A stretch of DNA of 13,584 bases from NCBI RefSeq assembly GCF_934372025.1, contig NZ_CAKROJ010000056.1:1-13584 (forward strand), read 5' to 3'. Each line of letters starts with the position of its first letter. The first letter of the stretch is position 1. The notes under the pieces were generated by a model. It was not told where the DNA came from, ran no database searches, and saw only the letters and a list, made by a program, of their open reading frames with translations. Positions 1 to 7,241 of this stretch are shown piece by piece. The DNA comes from an uncultured Blautia sp. GTDB taxonomy: Bacteria; Bacillota; Clostridia; Lachnospirales; Lachnospiraceae. The translations under genes were made by a program, and so were the position numbers.

Positions 1-35
1 TACTGTTTACCACCTGTTGCAATAATTGCGTACAT
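1..35 (-). CDS. rplU: 50S ribosomal protein L21, N-terminal fragment (cut by window edge)
   Basis: The minus strand from position 35 reads ATG followed by codons for YAIIATGGKQ, the characteristic start of bacterial ribosomal protein L21, a large-subunit protein that binds 23S rRNA. Only 11 codons lie in the window. The start is set by a strong AGGAGG Shine-Dalgarno located about 8 bases upstream (plus-strand cctcct at 46-51). A consensus-like promoter and a structured leader precede it. In Firmicutes rplU is usually followed by a small ysxB-type gene and rpmA (L27); those would lie beyond the left edge. The identification rests on a short peptide, but the start sequence is highly distinctive. 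Confidence 0.88.
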   Translation of the reverse strand, partial: MYAIIATGGKQ

Positions 36-119
36 CTGTGGCACCTCCTATAATCTTTACTCGCCAGATATGGTGGATGAGTATCATTCTCATGCACTTA
101 AACCTCTCTGTGCGGCATC
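36..119 (-). promoter_or_regulatory. Candidate ribosomal-protein leader (5' UTR of rplU)
   Basis: About 84 transcribed bases separate the inferred start site from the rplU ATG. Two adjacent hairpins can be drawn on the minus-strand RNA: a 4-bp GUGC/GCAC stem (94-97 with 110-113) and a 5-bp ATGAG/CTCAT stem with a 7-base loop (77-81 with 89-93). They abut and could stack. A CACC segment (72-75) could pair with GGUG at the end of the Shine-Dalgarno (42-45). Firmicutes rplU genes are known to carry an autoregulatory L21 leader (Rfam L21_leader); whether this sequence matches that model is inferred from position and the hairpins, not verified. Confidence 0.45.
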
Positions 120-125
120 TTTTGT

Positions 126-154
126 ATAATAGCATGGCTTTCCCGCCTCGTCAA
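126..154 (-). promoter_or_regulatory. Sigma-A-type promoter of rplU
   Basis: On the minus strand a -35 box TTGACG (149-154) and a -10 box TATTAT (126-131) are separated by exactly 17 bp. Each differs from consensus by one base. Transcription would start near 119. The promoter lies just downstream of the terminator of the preceding gene, making rplU an independent transcription unit. Confidence 0.8.
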
Positions 155-188
155 GAGAAATAGAAATATTTTTTTATTTTTTTCACGG

Positions 189-218
189 AAAAGGGATCCT
201 GTCCCCCAACAGAATCCC
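189..218 (-). terminator. Intrinsic terminator after the small P-loop gene
   Basis: On the minus strand a 10-bp stem (209-218 with 193-202, one G-U wobble) encloses a 6-base G-rich loop and is followed by TTTTCC. The stem is strong and the U-tract short. It sits about 60 bp past the stop of the P-loop gene and upstream of the rplU promoter, as expected for a transcription boundary. Confidence 0.65.
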
Positions 219-280
219 CGTTTACCCCATCTTATGTAATTAGTCGTTAATAAAGACTGATCCCGAATTCTTTTTTACTT

Positions 281-700
281 TTATAAAGCAGTAACGATCT
301 TATCCTGCAGAGATTCCGGAACTTCTTCTTTATCAAGAGACATACTGACAATAAATTTCACATTAAACTTCTCGCCTACTGCGATCAGCTGTTCCAGAGT
401 TCCGGTAACATCCTTGCCTTCCAGTTTGGCTGTTGTCAGGAAGCTGTCAAGATAAACCTGCTCAAGATCGTGGTCCTGAGAAATGATACCACATACAAAT
501 CCTACAAACTCATCTGCATTTTTGATCGGATATACAGATACATCGATCAGACGAACTTTATTATTCAGTTCATACATGTGTTTTGTGCTTTTGTCTAAGT
601 AAACAATGCTGCCATTTGCTTCTTTAACTGCCCCGTTCACTTTGTCTAACAGTACTTTTGTTTTGCCTTTACCTTTCTTTCCTACGATCAGTTCAACCAT
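281..700 (-). CDS. Small P-loop NTPase-like protein of unknown function
   Basis: This encodes a 139-residue soluble protein. I chose the ATG at 700 over a longer in-frame start at 775 because AAGGAGG sits directly upstream at good spacing, and the longer start would place the inferred promoter -10 region inside the gene. A Walker A motif is clear at residues 7-14 (GKKGKGKT). Residues 79-87 form a hydrophobic strand ending in Asp85 that could act as Walker B, and residues 115-120 (KFIVSM) resemble a further core beta-strand. No membrane segment, signal peptide or partner domain is visible. Similar short proteins occur in Clostridia, sometimes annotated as ATPase or PilT-like, but it is far too short to be a PilT motor. 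It has its own promoter and terminator between the cell-wall operon and rplU. The function is unknown to me; nucleotide binding is inferred from the P-loop only. Confidence 0.85.
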   Translation of the reverse strand: MVELIVGKKGKGKTKVLLDKVNGAVKEANGSIVYLDKSTKHMYELNNKVRLIDVSVYPIKNADEFVGFVCGIISQDHDLEQVYLDSFLTTAKLEGKDVTGTLEQLIAVGEKFNVKFIVSMSLDKEEVPESLQDKIVTAL

Positions 701-763
701 GCTGTTTTCCTCCTTAGACACAATATATAATTTTGAATAAAAACGATGTTGAATATGGTTAAT

Positions 764-792
764 ATTATAGTGCAACTTGTTTTAAAATTCAA
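764..792 (-). promoter_or_regulatory. Strong sigma-A-type promoter of the small P-loop gene
   Basis: On the minus strand a perfect -10 box TATAAT (764-769) lies 17 bp from a -35 box TTGAAT (787-792, four of six consensus bases). The surroundings are AT-rich. The inferred start near 757 gives a leader of roughly 57 bases before the ATG at 700. No convincing terminator lies between the carboxypeptidase stop (848) and this promoter, so some read-through from the upstream operon is possible. Confidence 0.8.
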
Positions 793-847
793 GTATAATT
801 TGCCTTTTTTTGTCACTTTTTCCAAATAGCAGGAATCCAGCCGGAAA

Positions 848-2014
848 TTATATCGTATTGATTTTCTCAAGAAGAGAGGTCATCTGCTGATAGAGCAGTT
901 CTTTGGTTGAAGCCCCCATAACAATGGATATATATGGAGAGCCATAGGAATTCTGGCTGAGAAGTGCAAGACAATTTCCTGCACTGTTCGTCGTACCGGT
1001 TTTTCCTCCGAGAACGGTTACTCCCTTTGGAACATTTGCCTCTCCTGTCAGATAATGATCTGTCGCGGTAAGCGCCACACTGTCTTCCGATCCGTCACTG
1101 TGCTTAAAGGTGACTGTGTAACTCGGAAGCTGTGTTATCTCTGTAAATTCCGGATACTTTAACGCTTCCTTCAGCATCAGATAAATGTCATATGGTGTCG
1201 TATAATGGTTCTCATCCTGCAGACCGTGCGGATTTGTAAAATGTGTTCCGGTACAGCCCAGCTGTGCAGCATACTCGTTCATCATTGCCACAAAATTTTC
1301 CGTAGATCCGCCCACATGCGTTGCAATAGCGGACGCCGCATCATTTCCGGAATACACCAGAAGACAGTGAACCAGCTGATCCATTGTTACCTGATCGCCT
1401 TCCTGAAAGCCAACGACCTGCGAGCCTTCTTCAAGTGTGATATTTTCCTGCGAAATAGTAACCACATCATCCATGTTACTGTTTTTGAATGCCAGAAGAG
1501 CTGTTATGATCTTGGTTATACTTGCCGGATAAACTTTGTCATATGCACCCTTCGCATACAGAACCGACTTATTCTTCAGATCAAAAAGAACACCTTTCTG
1601 ATCCTGTTCCAGTGAAACAGAGTCCATCTGCTGATCCTGCGATACCACGCAAAGGTTCGCTGCAAAAGATTCTGCTCTCTGACTTGTTCCTGTTATATTC
1701 TGATGCTGAAATTCTTTCTCCGTACGGTATGCCATCACGGGACCACCGGTGATTCCTCCCCGAAATACGTAAAACAATCCTCCGATGCCGCACACCAGCA
1801 ATAATAATAACGCAACGAGACAGAAGGTAGTTCTGACCCTTTTTTTGCGCATTGCCCGCATTCGTGCAGAGCTTTTGCTCTGTCGTCTCTGTGGCTGCTG
1901 ACTGCCGGTTCCCAGAGACTGCGGTCTTGCTGTTTTTCTGGCGGCACCTGCTGTTTTTCCCGCCGGTCTTCTGTCAGGCCTTGCAGATACTTTTTGTTTT
2001 TGCTGTTTTGTCAT
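848..2014 (-). CDS. D-alanyl-D-alanine carboxypeptidase, membrane-anchored (PBP5/DacA family, peptidase S11)
   Basis: This is a 388-residue penicillin-binding protein that removes the terminal D-Ala from peptidoglycan pentapeptides on the outer face of the membrane. The three active-site motifs are present: SITK at 165-168 (acylated Ser165), SGN at 222-224 and KTG at 338-340. The N-terminus is unusual. Residues 1-61 are rich in Arg, Lys, Gln and Ser and probably disordered, followed by a single membrane segment at about 64-84. This suggests a type II topology with a cytoplasmic tail rather than a cleaved signal peptide. There is no C-terminal amphipathic anchor of the classical PBP5 kind; the protein ends soon after the catalytic domain. 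Its ATG overlaps the rodA stop in ATGA (2011-2014), indicating translational coupling, with AGAGGA upstream as ribosome binding site. It is the last gene of the cell-shape operon. Confidence 0.93.
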   Translation of the reverse strand: MTKQQKQKVSARPDRRPAGKTAGAARKTARPQSLGTGSQQPQRRQSKSSARMRAMRKKRVRTTFCLVALLLLLVCGIGGLFYVFRGGITGGPVMAYRTEKEFQHQNITGTSQRAESFAANLCVVSQDQQMDSVSLEQDQKGVLFDLKNKSVLYAKGAYDKVYPASITKIITALLAFKNSNMDDVVTISQENITLEEGSQVVGFQEGDQVTMDQLVHCLLVYSGNDAASAIATHVGGSTENFVAMMNEYAAQLGCTGTHFTNPHGLQDENHYTTPYDIYLMLKEALKYPEFTEITQLPSYTVTFKHSDGSEDSVALTATDHYLTGEANVPKGVTVLGGKTGTTNSAGNCLALLSQNSYGSPYISIVMGASTKELLYQQMTSLLEKINTI

Positions 2015-3171
2015 AAGTAATCCTCTTTCTGATCAATCTCTTTTCTTCGGATTTCTTTATTGTATGCGCTGCTCTGAAGACCTACATTCAATACAAGCCC
2101 CATTCCGATATAAAGGCTGACCAGTGATGTAAGGCCATAGCTTACAAACGGAAGAGGTGTACCGGTATTCGGTGCGATTCCTGTGGCAACGCAGATATTC
2201 AGAAAACTCTGCAGTGATATAATACTTGCCATACCGCAGCATATGATCTTTCCGGACAGGTCCTTGGCCCTCAGACTCATCCGGATACACTCCACGGATA
2301 TTGCAAGAAGCAGCAGTACTATACAGCAGCAGCCCATAAATCCATATTCTTCTCCTGCCACCGCAAAGATAAAGTCAGTCTGGTTCTCTGATACAAAGTT
2401 ACCATCATTTACGGAGGCAACTTCCTTATCACCGGAAAGCTTCTTACCCATCAGTTCTCCTGAGGCAATCGCTGTTTTGGAGTTATTCTGCTGTTCAATG
2501 TCATCTCTGTACTCATTGTTTTCCGGATACAAGAATGCCATGATACGCTTTCTCTGGTAATCTTTGATCAGTTTCTGATCAGGCTGTACCACAATAGACA
2601 GAAAAATAACAGCAAGTGGAATAAGAATCAGAAACATTCCGCCTATGATCTTGTAGCTGAGTCCGGCAATATAGATCAGAATACAGAATACTGCCAGAAG
2701 CATAAGTGTATTCTTCATATCCGGCTGTTCATAGATCAGAAACAGCGGGATTGCCAGAAGTAATAGTGATTTTGCCAGTGTCCGGACCGTATTCAGATCT
2801 TCTTCATGGTCCATAAAAAACCTGGCAAAAAATAGTATGATGATAATTTTGGACAACTCTGTCGGCTGAAATCGGATAAATCCAAAGTCGATCCATCTGG
2901 CAGCACCGTTTGCTGAATCTCCAAACAGACGCACGATCAGCAGAAGCACAATATTGGCTCCGTACATGATCCATTGAAAGTTGGATATCCATGAATAATC
3001 CATCAATGACAGGATCACCATAATGATCAGGCCAAGAATTACTCCTGCCAGCTGCTTCGACTTCAGATCTTCTCTGGCACTTCCTACCAGCATGATACCG
3101 ATCACACTGATCGAAAGAAGAAAAATCACCAGTCTGAAATTATAAAATCGTAATTTATACTGTCTAATCAT
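2011..3171 (-). CDS. rodA: Peptidoglycan glycosyltransferase RodA (SEDS family)
   Basis: This is a polytopic SEDS protein of 386 residues that polymerises lipid II during elongation, working with the PBP2 encoded upstream. I count about ten hydrophobic segments. Family motifs are visible: FQPTE at 101-105, an EQPD segment at 148-151, ENQTDFIFA at 262-270 in the large extracytoplasmic loop region, and PNTGTPLPFVSYG at 334-346. The start at 3171 gives a conventional N-terminus (MIRQYKLRFYNFRL), overlaps the minE stop by 8 bases and has AAGGA about 11-12 bases upstream. An in-frame ATG at 3213 would add 14 basic residues and overlap minE by 50 bases, and is less likely. The context with PBP2 and MreBCD favours RodA over FtsW. 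After QPD the sequence is MKNTL rather than the more common LGTAL; I believe this is a variant of the Clostridia group. Confidence 0.93.
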   Translation of the reverse strand: MIRQYKLRFYNFRLVIFLLSISVIGIMLVGSAREDLKSKQLAGVILGLIIMVILSLMDYSWISNFQWIMYGANIVLLLIVRLFGDSANGAARWIDFGFIRFQPTELSKIIIILFFARFFMDHEEDLNTVRTLAKSLLLLAIPLFLIYEQPDMKNTLMLLAVFCILIYIAGLSYKIIGGMFLILIPLAVIFLSIVVQPDQKLIKDYQRKRIMAFLYPENNEYRDDIEQQNNSKTAIASGELMGKKLSGDKEVASVNDGNFVSENQTDFIFAVAGEEYGFMGCCCIVLLLLAISVECIRMSLRAKDLSGKIICCGMASIISLQSFLNICVATGIAPNTGTPLPFVSYGLTSLVSLYIGMGLVLNVGLQSSAYNKEIRRKEIDQKEDYL

Positions 3172-3418
3172 TTGTTCTTTGTTCCTTTTTGAAGAATACC
3201 GGGATTTCCGCATGAATGACAGGCGGATCCTGCGTAATCTGTATCGTTACCTTTTTCTCATTTACTGAGACGTATTTTTTTACTGTATGAATCAGATCAT
3301 TTCTCATCATATTTATTATTTGCGGAGAACAGTCGATCCTCTCAGAGATCAGCAAAAGTCTCATCCTGTCTCTGGCATATTCCGCTGACCGACCTCCTGT
3401 CCGTCTGAAAGCTTTCAC
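3164..3418 (-). CDS. minE: Cell division topological specificity factor MinE (GTG start)
   Basis: This is an 84-residue MinE-like protein. MinE stimulates MinD ATPase and restricts where MinD stays on the membrane. The N-terminus (KAFRR) is a short amphipathic segment as in MinE membrane-targeting sequences. Residues around 12-25 (SAEYARDRMRLLLI) match the MinD-binding helix region, followed by a C-terminal beta/alpha dimerisation domain with VTIQI and AEIPV strands. I place the start at the GTG at 3416-3418 because AAAGGGGAG precedes it at ideal spacing. The upstream TTG at 3436 would add six residues and lacks a good site. The gene follows minD by 37 bp and overlaps rodA by 8. Length is normal for the family. 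Confidence 0.9.
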   Translation of the reverse strand: MKAFRRTGGRSAEYARDRMRLLLISERIDCSPQIINMMRNDLIHTVKKYVSVNEKKVTIQITQDPPVIHAEIPVFFKKEQRTND

Positions 3419-3455
3419 TGAGATCTCCCCTTTCAAATGATGCCTGTCTTTTCAT

Positions 3456-4244
3456 CTACTTATGAAAGATTTCACTCAGTCTTTTGAACATGCCTTTCTT
3501 CTGCTTCAGTTCCATAAATGGAATATCCTCTCCAAGAAGTCTGCGGCAGATATTTCGATATTCTTCCTCTGCCTGAGACTTCTGTCCCGAAAGAGGCTCG
3601 CCCTGATTTGAGGCGATCACGATCTGTTCATCATCCAGAATAGTTCCAAGCAGATTCACTGCCAGGATCTCCGTCACATCGTCCACTGACATCATATCAC
3701 CTCTGGCGATCATATCCGGTCTCAGCCGGTTGATGATCAGATGAATATCTCTCAGCTCTGATGCTTCCAGAAGACCTATGATCCGATCCGCATCACGAAT
3801 TGCAGAAACCTCCGGTGTCGTGACTACAATGGCTTTGTCGGCTCCCGCTATCGCATTTCGGAATCCCTGCTCAATCCCGGCCGGACAGTCCAGCAATATA
3901 TAGTCAAACTCTTCTCTTAATTCATCTGTAAGCTTGATCATCTGCTCCGGCGAAACAGCGGACTTGTCCTTGGTCTGTGCCGAAGGAAGAAGAAACAGAT
4001 CCGAATATCTTCTGTCTTTGATCAGTGCCTGCTTCATTCTGCAGCTTCCATTGATAACATCTACCAGATTATATACAATCCTGTTTTCCAGGCCGAGGAT
4101 CACATCAAGGTTTCGAAGACCTATATCTGTATCCACGACAACTGTTTTTTTGTTAAGCATCGCCAGCCCGGTTCCGATATTGGCAACCGTGGTTGTTTTT
4201 CCCACACCGCCTTTTCCTGATGTTACTACAATGACTTCTCCCAT
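3456..4244 (-). CDS. minD: Septum site-determining ATPase MinD
   Basis: This is a 262-residue ParA/MinD-family ATPase that binds the inner membrane face in its ATP form. The deviant Walker A motif is at residues 10-17 (GKGGVGKT) with signature Lys11. Further conserved elements are DTDIGLRNLD at 38-47 and the Walker B-like LLDCPAG at 117-123. The C-terminus (residues 250-262, GMFKRLSEIFHK) is a basic amphipathic helix of the kind that anchors MinD to the membrane. A strong AGGAGG precedes the ATG. minE follows directly. The usual partner minC, which in many Firmicutes lies between mreD/PBP2 and minD, is absent here; the upstream gap is only 87 bp. MinD may act with an unlinked MinC or with another effector. 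Confidence 0.95.
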   Translation of the reverse strand: MGEVIVVTSGKGGVGKTTTVANIGTGLAMLNKKTVVVDTDIGLRNLDVILGLENRIVYNLVDVINGSCRMKQALIKDRRYSDLFLLPSAQTKDKSAVSPEQMIKLTDELREEFDYILLDCPAGIEQGFRNAIAGADKAIVVTTPEVSAIRDADRIIGLLEASELRDIHLIINRLRPDMIARGDMMSVDDVTEILAVNLLGTILDDEQIVIASNQGEPLSGQKSQAEEEYRNICRRLLGEDIPFMELKQKKGMFKRLSEIFHK

Positions 4245-4300
4245 TTTTATTCCTCCTAAACGATATTTCCAGTCTTCTGGTATTCTCTTACGTAATTCCG

Positions 4301-4329
4301 AAATGCTGCAGCGGCAAACTGCAGCATTT
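4301..4329 (-). repeat. Perfect 11-bp inverted repeat between PBP2 and minD
   Basis: Two arms of 11 bases (4301-4311 and 4319-4329), fully complementary, flank a 7-base loop, starting 2 bp past the PBP2 stop codon. On the minus strand only three T residues follow the stem (TTTCGG), so it is a poor intrinsic terminator in the operon direction. A partial-termination, RNA-processing or mRNA-stabilising hairpin that adjusts minD levels relative to PBP2 is plausible. On the plus strand TTTT follows the stem, but no plus-strand gene is there to terminate. Confidence 0.75.
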
Positions 4330-4331
4330 TA

Positions 4332-7241
4332 TCAGTCATTCGATGTGTTACTGGTATCACTGGAGGCATAGCCTGTCAGAATGGTATCTTCATCTGCCAG
4401 ATTATATATGTATTTCAGAATATCATTTGCAGTCAGGCAGGCATTTCCTGAAGTATATCCATTGGCAATTCGCACTGCAATGGAGTACTCCGGTTCAGAT
4501 GTATCTGAAGAGGTTGTATATCCAATAAAAAGGCCATGGTTTGGATGGTAAATATCCAACTCAGCCGTACCTGTTTTACCAGCAAGAGTAACGCCGAGGC
4601 CATTAAACTGTTCATGTGTCTCAACTACTCTGCGCATACCTTCATGAATGTCGTTCCAGACATTGTCCGGGACTTCATCCATCTGATTCACTATAGAAGA
4701 CTCATATTCCTTTATTGTCTTGCCCTGTGAATCAGTAACTTTATCCAGAAGTGACAGATCATAAACGGTTCCTGATGTAGCAAGCGCCGTTGCATAACGC
4801 GCCAGCTGACTGGTCGTGAACAGATGATTACCCTGACCGATATAAGACGGAACCGCCTTGCTGTCTGAAACATGCGGATTTGCCTCAGAAATTTCAATTC
4901 CTGTTTTTTTATCCAGATGAAATTCCGAAGCATATTTCTGCAATTTTGTCAGACTGAGATTTTCAGAAAACTCTCCGTCTGTATTCTTTCCTGCAAGAAA
5001 TCCGACCATATTGAAGAAATAGTTACAGGACTGTTCTATTGCACTTACAATTTCCAGCGAACCATGACCCTGTTTGTTCCAGCAGAAAATGGATGGTGAT
5101 ACAAGATCAAATTCTCCGGTACATTCAAAATACGTATTATCATCGATCACACCTTCCATCATACCTGTAACTGCTGACAGAAGTTTCAGTGTGGATCCAG
5201 GTGCGGTTGTCTGCTGTGTCGCTTTGTTGAAGAACGGACTTGACTTGTCCAGTGCAAGCTTCGTGTAATAGCTGGTATCCATGTTATTACTGAGACGATT
5301 GTTGTCATAACCCGGATAAGATACACACGCAAGCACTTTACCGGTTTTGGAATCTGTAACAACTGCGGATGCCGAACACGGAGCCAGTGCAAGCTGAGCC
5401 GGTTCTATCTCCAGATTGGAAATCTTGTTGATCATAAAATCATAGGATGACATGGCTCCTGATGCAAGATTTGCATAACAGCTGTCTTCTTTTGACAAAA
5501 CTCCCTGCTCATAAAGAACCAGACACAATTCCTGGCCCGAGATCACATCATTCATAAGAAGATACTTATACAAAAGCTTGGAAAAACCGGTATCTGTCTT
5601 AAGGTAATCTATTATATATGATGTTATTGCCTGATAAATTTCCTCAGAATCCAGATATTCTCCTTTAGGAGAGATCACGGAAATATCGATCCAGTTCTGA
5701 CTTGCTGCATAATTAAGATAGTCCTTAAGGCTGATGCTCTGATCGGTCACCCAGGCCTGATAGGTTGCATCAGAAGTATTGACTTCGTTCTTGTCGATCA
5801 CTCCAAGTGTATCTCTGAGTACGGTATCACAAATATATGTGAGATATTCCTGCACTTCTGTACTTTCGTCTTTGTAAGCCGGCGGATCTGCACTTGTCAG
5901 CCTGTTAGTTATTGTATCAAAAACTTCCTGCTGCTTTTGTTGAAATTTGGCATAAAGATTTTTTTCTGTATCGGAAGCTTCGCTGCTGCTGAATTTATCA
6001 ATATCAATGATACTGTTGGAGATCAGCGCATTGTATACATCATAAATCGGGATAACGATTCTACTCGCATCGTTTTCCCCCTTATAATCATATGTCTTTA
6101 CAGCTGAGATCTTGTCCAGCAAAATACCTGCAACTCGCTGTTTGAGGATCTGATAGATTGCACTCTGCCAGTCCGAATCCACAGACAGATAAACATCGTC
6201 GCCTGCAACCGGTTCTACCTTTGTGGCATCATCAATCTTGAGTACCTTACCAAGATTATCGACCGTAACAGTTTCCTGACCGTCTTTTCCCTGAAGCTCC
6301 AGCTCCATATACTGTTCAATTCCTGCCTTACCAACAATGGCATCATTTGAATAGTCCGGATTTTCCTTTTTCAGACTTTCCAGCTCCTCTGCTGATGCAC
6401 GTCCTGTATAACCCAGAAGAGGTCCCATACTTTCGTCATCCACATACTGACGCACTGAATCCTCAAGCACATCAATTCCCTGAAGCTCTGACTGATTTTC
6501 CATTACTGCCGCAACTGTACTCTCGCTGACATTGGTAGCGATCGTCACTGCCATATATTTCTGGAAACTGTTTGTGTTTAATTCATAACGCATGATCGCG
6601 ATATCCAGAACTTCCTGCTTCGTCAGTTCCTTTGGAAGGCCATATTTTTTGAGTTCTGCATCTGTATAGGCATCGTCTCCATAAAGAACAATGGAGAATC
6701 CCTTGTTTCCACTGAGGTAATCCACCATATCTTCAGCTGTGGCAGAAGCCTCATCCTCTGTCAGATCGTCGATCAGTGCATGTCCATAAACATCCGCTTT
6801 AAAACGATTCAGCGTAAATCCCTTATCTACATCAAAAACATAATTTCCGTCTTTGTCCAGTTCGATGTGAAAGGACTCTGATAACTGGTCTCCATTTGCA
6901 GCAAGGATCTGCAGCACCTTATAGGCCACACCATTCAATGTAAGATTCTTTACTCTGGTGCTGTCATAAGTTCCATTGTCCTCAAAAGTAAGCGAATATG
7001 ACAGAACATTGGATGCAATGAGCTTGTTGTTTGCATCATAAATATTACCCCTGGTACTTTTGAGCACACGTGTTTTTGTTGTTCGTGTCTGAAATTCATC
7101 GATATAGTTCTCACCCTGGATGATCTGCAGATCAAACAACTGTTTCACAAGAACACCCGCCATAAGAATAAACGCGATCAGAAGTACGGTTGTTCTTTTT
7201 AACTGTATCTTTTTGATGATTTTTTTTATTTTAATACCCAA
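4332..7241 (-). CDS. mrdA: Elongation-specific penicillin-binding protein 2 (class B transpeptidase), long form, TTG start
   Basis: This is a 969-residue class B PBP that crosslinks peptidoglycan as the partner of RodA. It has a basic cytoplasmic N-terminus, one membrane anchor at about 17-36, a PBP dimerisation domain from about 58 to 340, and a transpeptidase domain with STLK at 683-686 (acylated Ser683), SCN at 738-740 and KTG at 889-891. The C-terminus is a Ser/Thr/Asp/Asn-rich tail. Class B PBP2s are commonly 600-700 residues. Here about 250 residues (roughly 368-615) separate the LSVDSDWQ strand from the ASAVVTDSKTGKVLA strand, which in typical PBP2s are almost adjacent. The start must be the TTG at 7239-7241: an in-frame TGA lies 9 bases upstream and the next Met (28) is inside the membrane segment. 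It overlaps mreD by 16 bases. AAGTGAG and a more distant AGGA serve as ribosome binding sequence. Confidence 0.93.
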   Translation of the reverse strand: MGIKIKKIIKKIQLKRTTVLLIAFILMAGVLVKQLFDLQIIQGENYIDEFQTRTTKTRVLKSTRGNIYDANNKLIASNVLSYSLTFEDNGTYDSTRVKNLTLNGVAYKVLQILAANGDQLSESFHIELDKDGNYVFDVDKGFTLNRFKADVYGHALIDDLTEDEASATAEDMVDYLSGNKGFSIVLYGDDAYTDAELKKYGLPKELTKQEVLDIAIMRYELNTNSFQKYMAVTIATNVSESTVAAVMENQSELQGIDVLEDSVRQYVDDESMGPLLGYTGRASAEELESLKKENPDYSNDAIVGKAGIEQYMELELQGKDGQETVTVDNLGKVLKIDDATKVEPVAGDDVYLSVDSDWQSAIYQILKQRVAGILLDKISAVKTYDYKGENDASRIVIPIYDVYNALISNSIIDIDKFSSSEASDTEKNLYAKFQQKQQEVFDTITNRLTSADPPAYKDESTEVQEYLTYICDTVLRDTLGVIDKNEVNTSDATYQAWVTDQSISLKDYLNYAASQNWIDISVISPKGEYLDSEEIYQAITSYIIDYLKTDTGFSKLLYKYLLMNDVISGQELCLVLYEQGVLSKEDSCYANLASGAMSSYDFMINKISNLEIEPAQLALAPCSASAVVTDSKTGKVLACVSYPGYDNNRLSNNMDTSYYTKLALDKSSPFFNKATQQTTAPGSTLKLLSAVTGMMEGVIDDNTYFECTGEFDLVSPSIFCWNKQGHGSLEIVSAIEQSCNYFFNMVGFLAGKNTDGEFSENLSLTKLQKYASEFHLDKKTGIEISEANPHVSDSKAVPSYIGQGNHLFTTSQLARYATALATSGTVYDLSLLDKVTDSQGKTIKEYESSIVNQMDEVPDNVWNDIHEGMRRVVETHEQFNGLGVTLAGKTGTAELDIYHPNHGLFIGYTTSSDTSEPEYSIAVRIANGYTSGNACLTANDILKYIYNLADEDTILTGYASSDTSNTSND

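Noticed and set aside
793..847. A possible terminator after the carboxypeptidase gene.
   Set aside because: Only a weak TTTCC/GGAAA pairing with a long loop can be drawn, and the bases that follow are A-rich rather than T-rich on the minus strand. I do not call a terminator here.
3172..3213. A longer RodA N-terminus starting at ATG 3213.
   Set aside because: It overlaps minE by 50 bases and lacks a well-spaced ribosome binding site. The start at 3171 gives a family-like N-terminus.
4245..4331. A remnant of minC between PBP2 and minD.
   Set aside because: The 87 bp contain the hairpin and the minD ribosome binding site, and no translated frame resembles either MinC domain.
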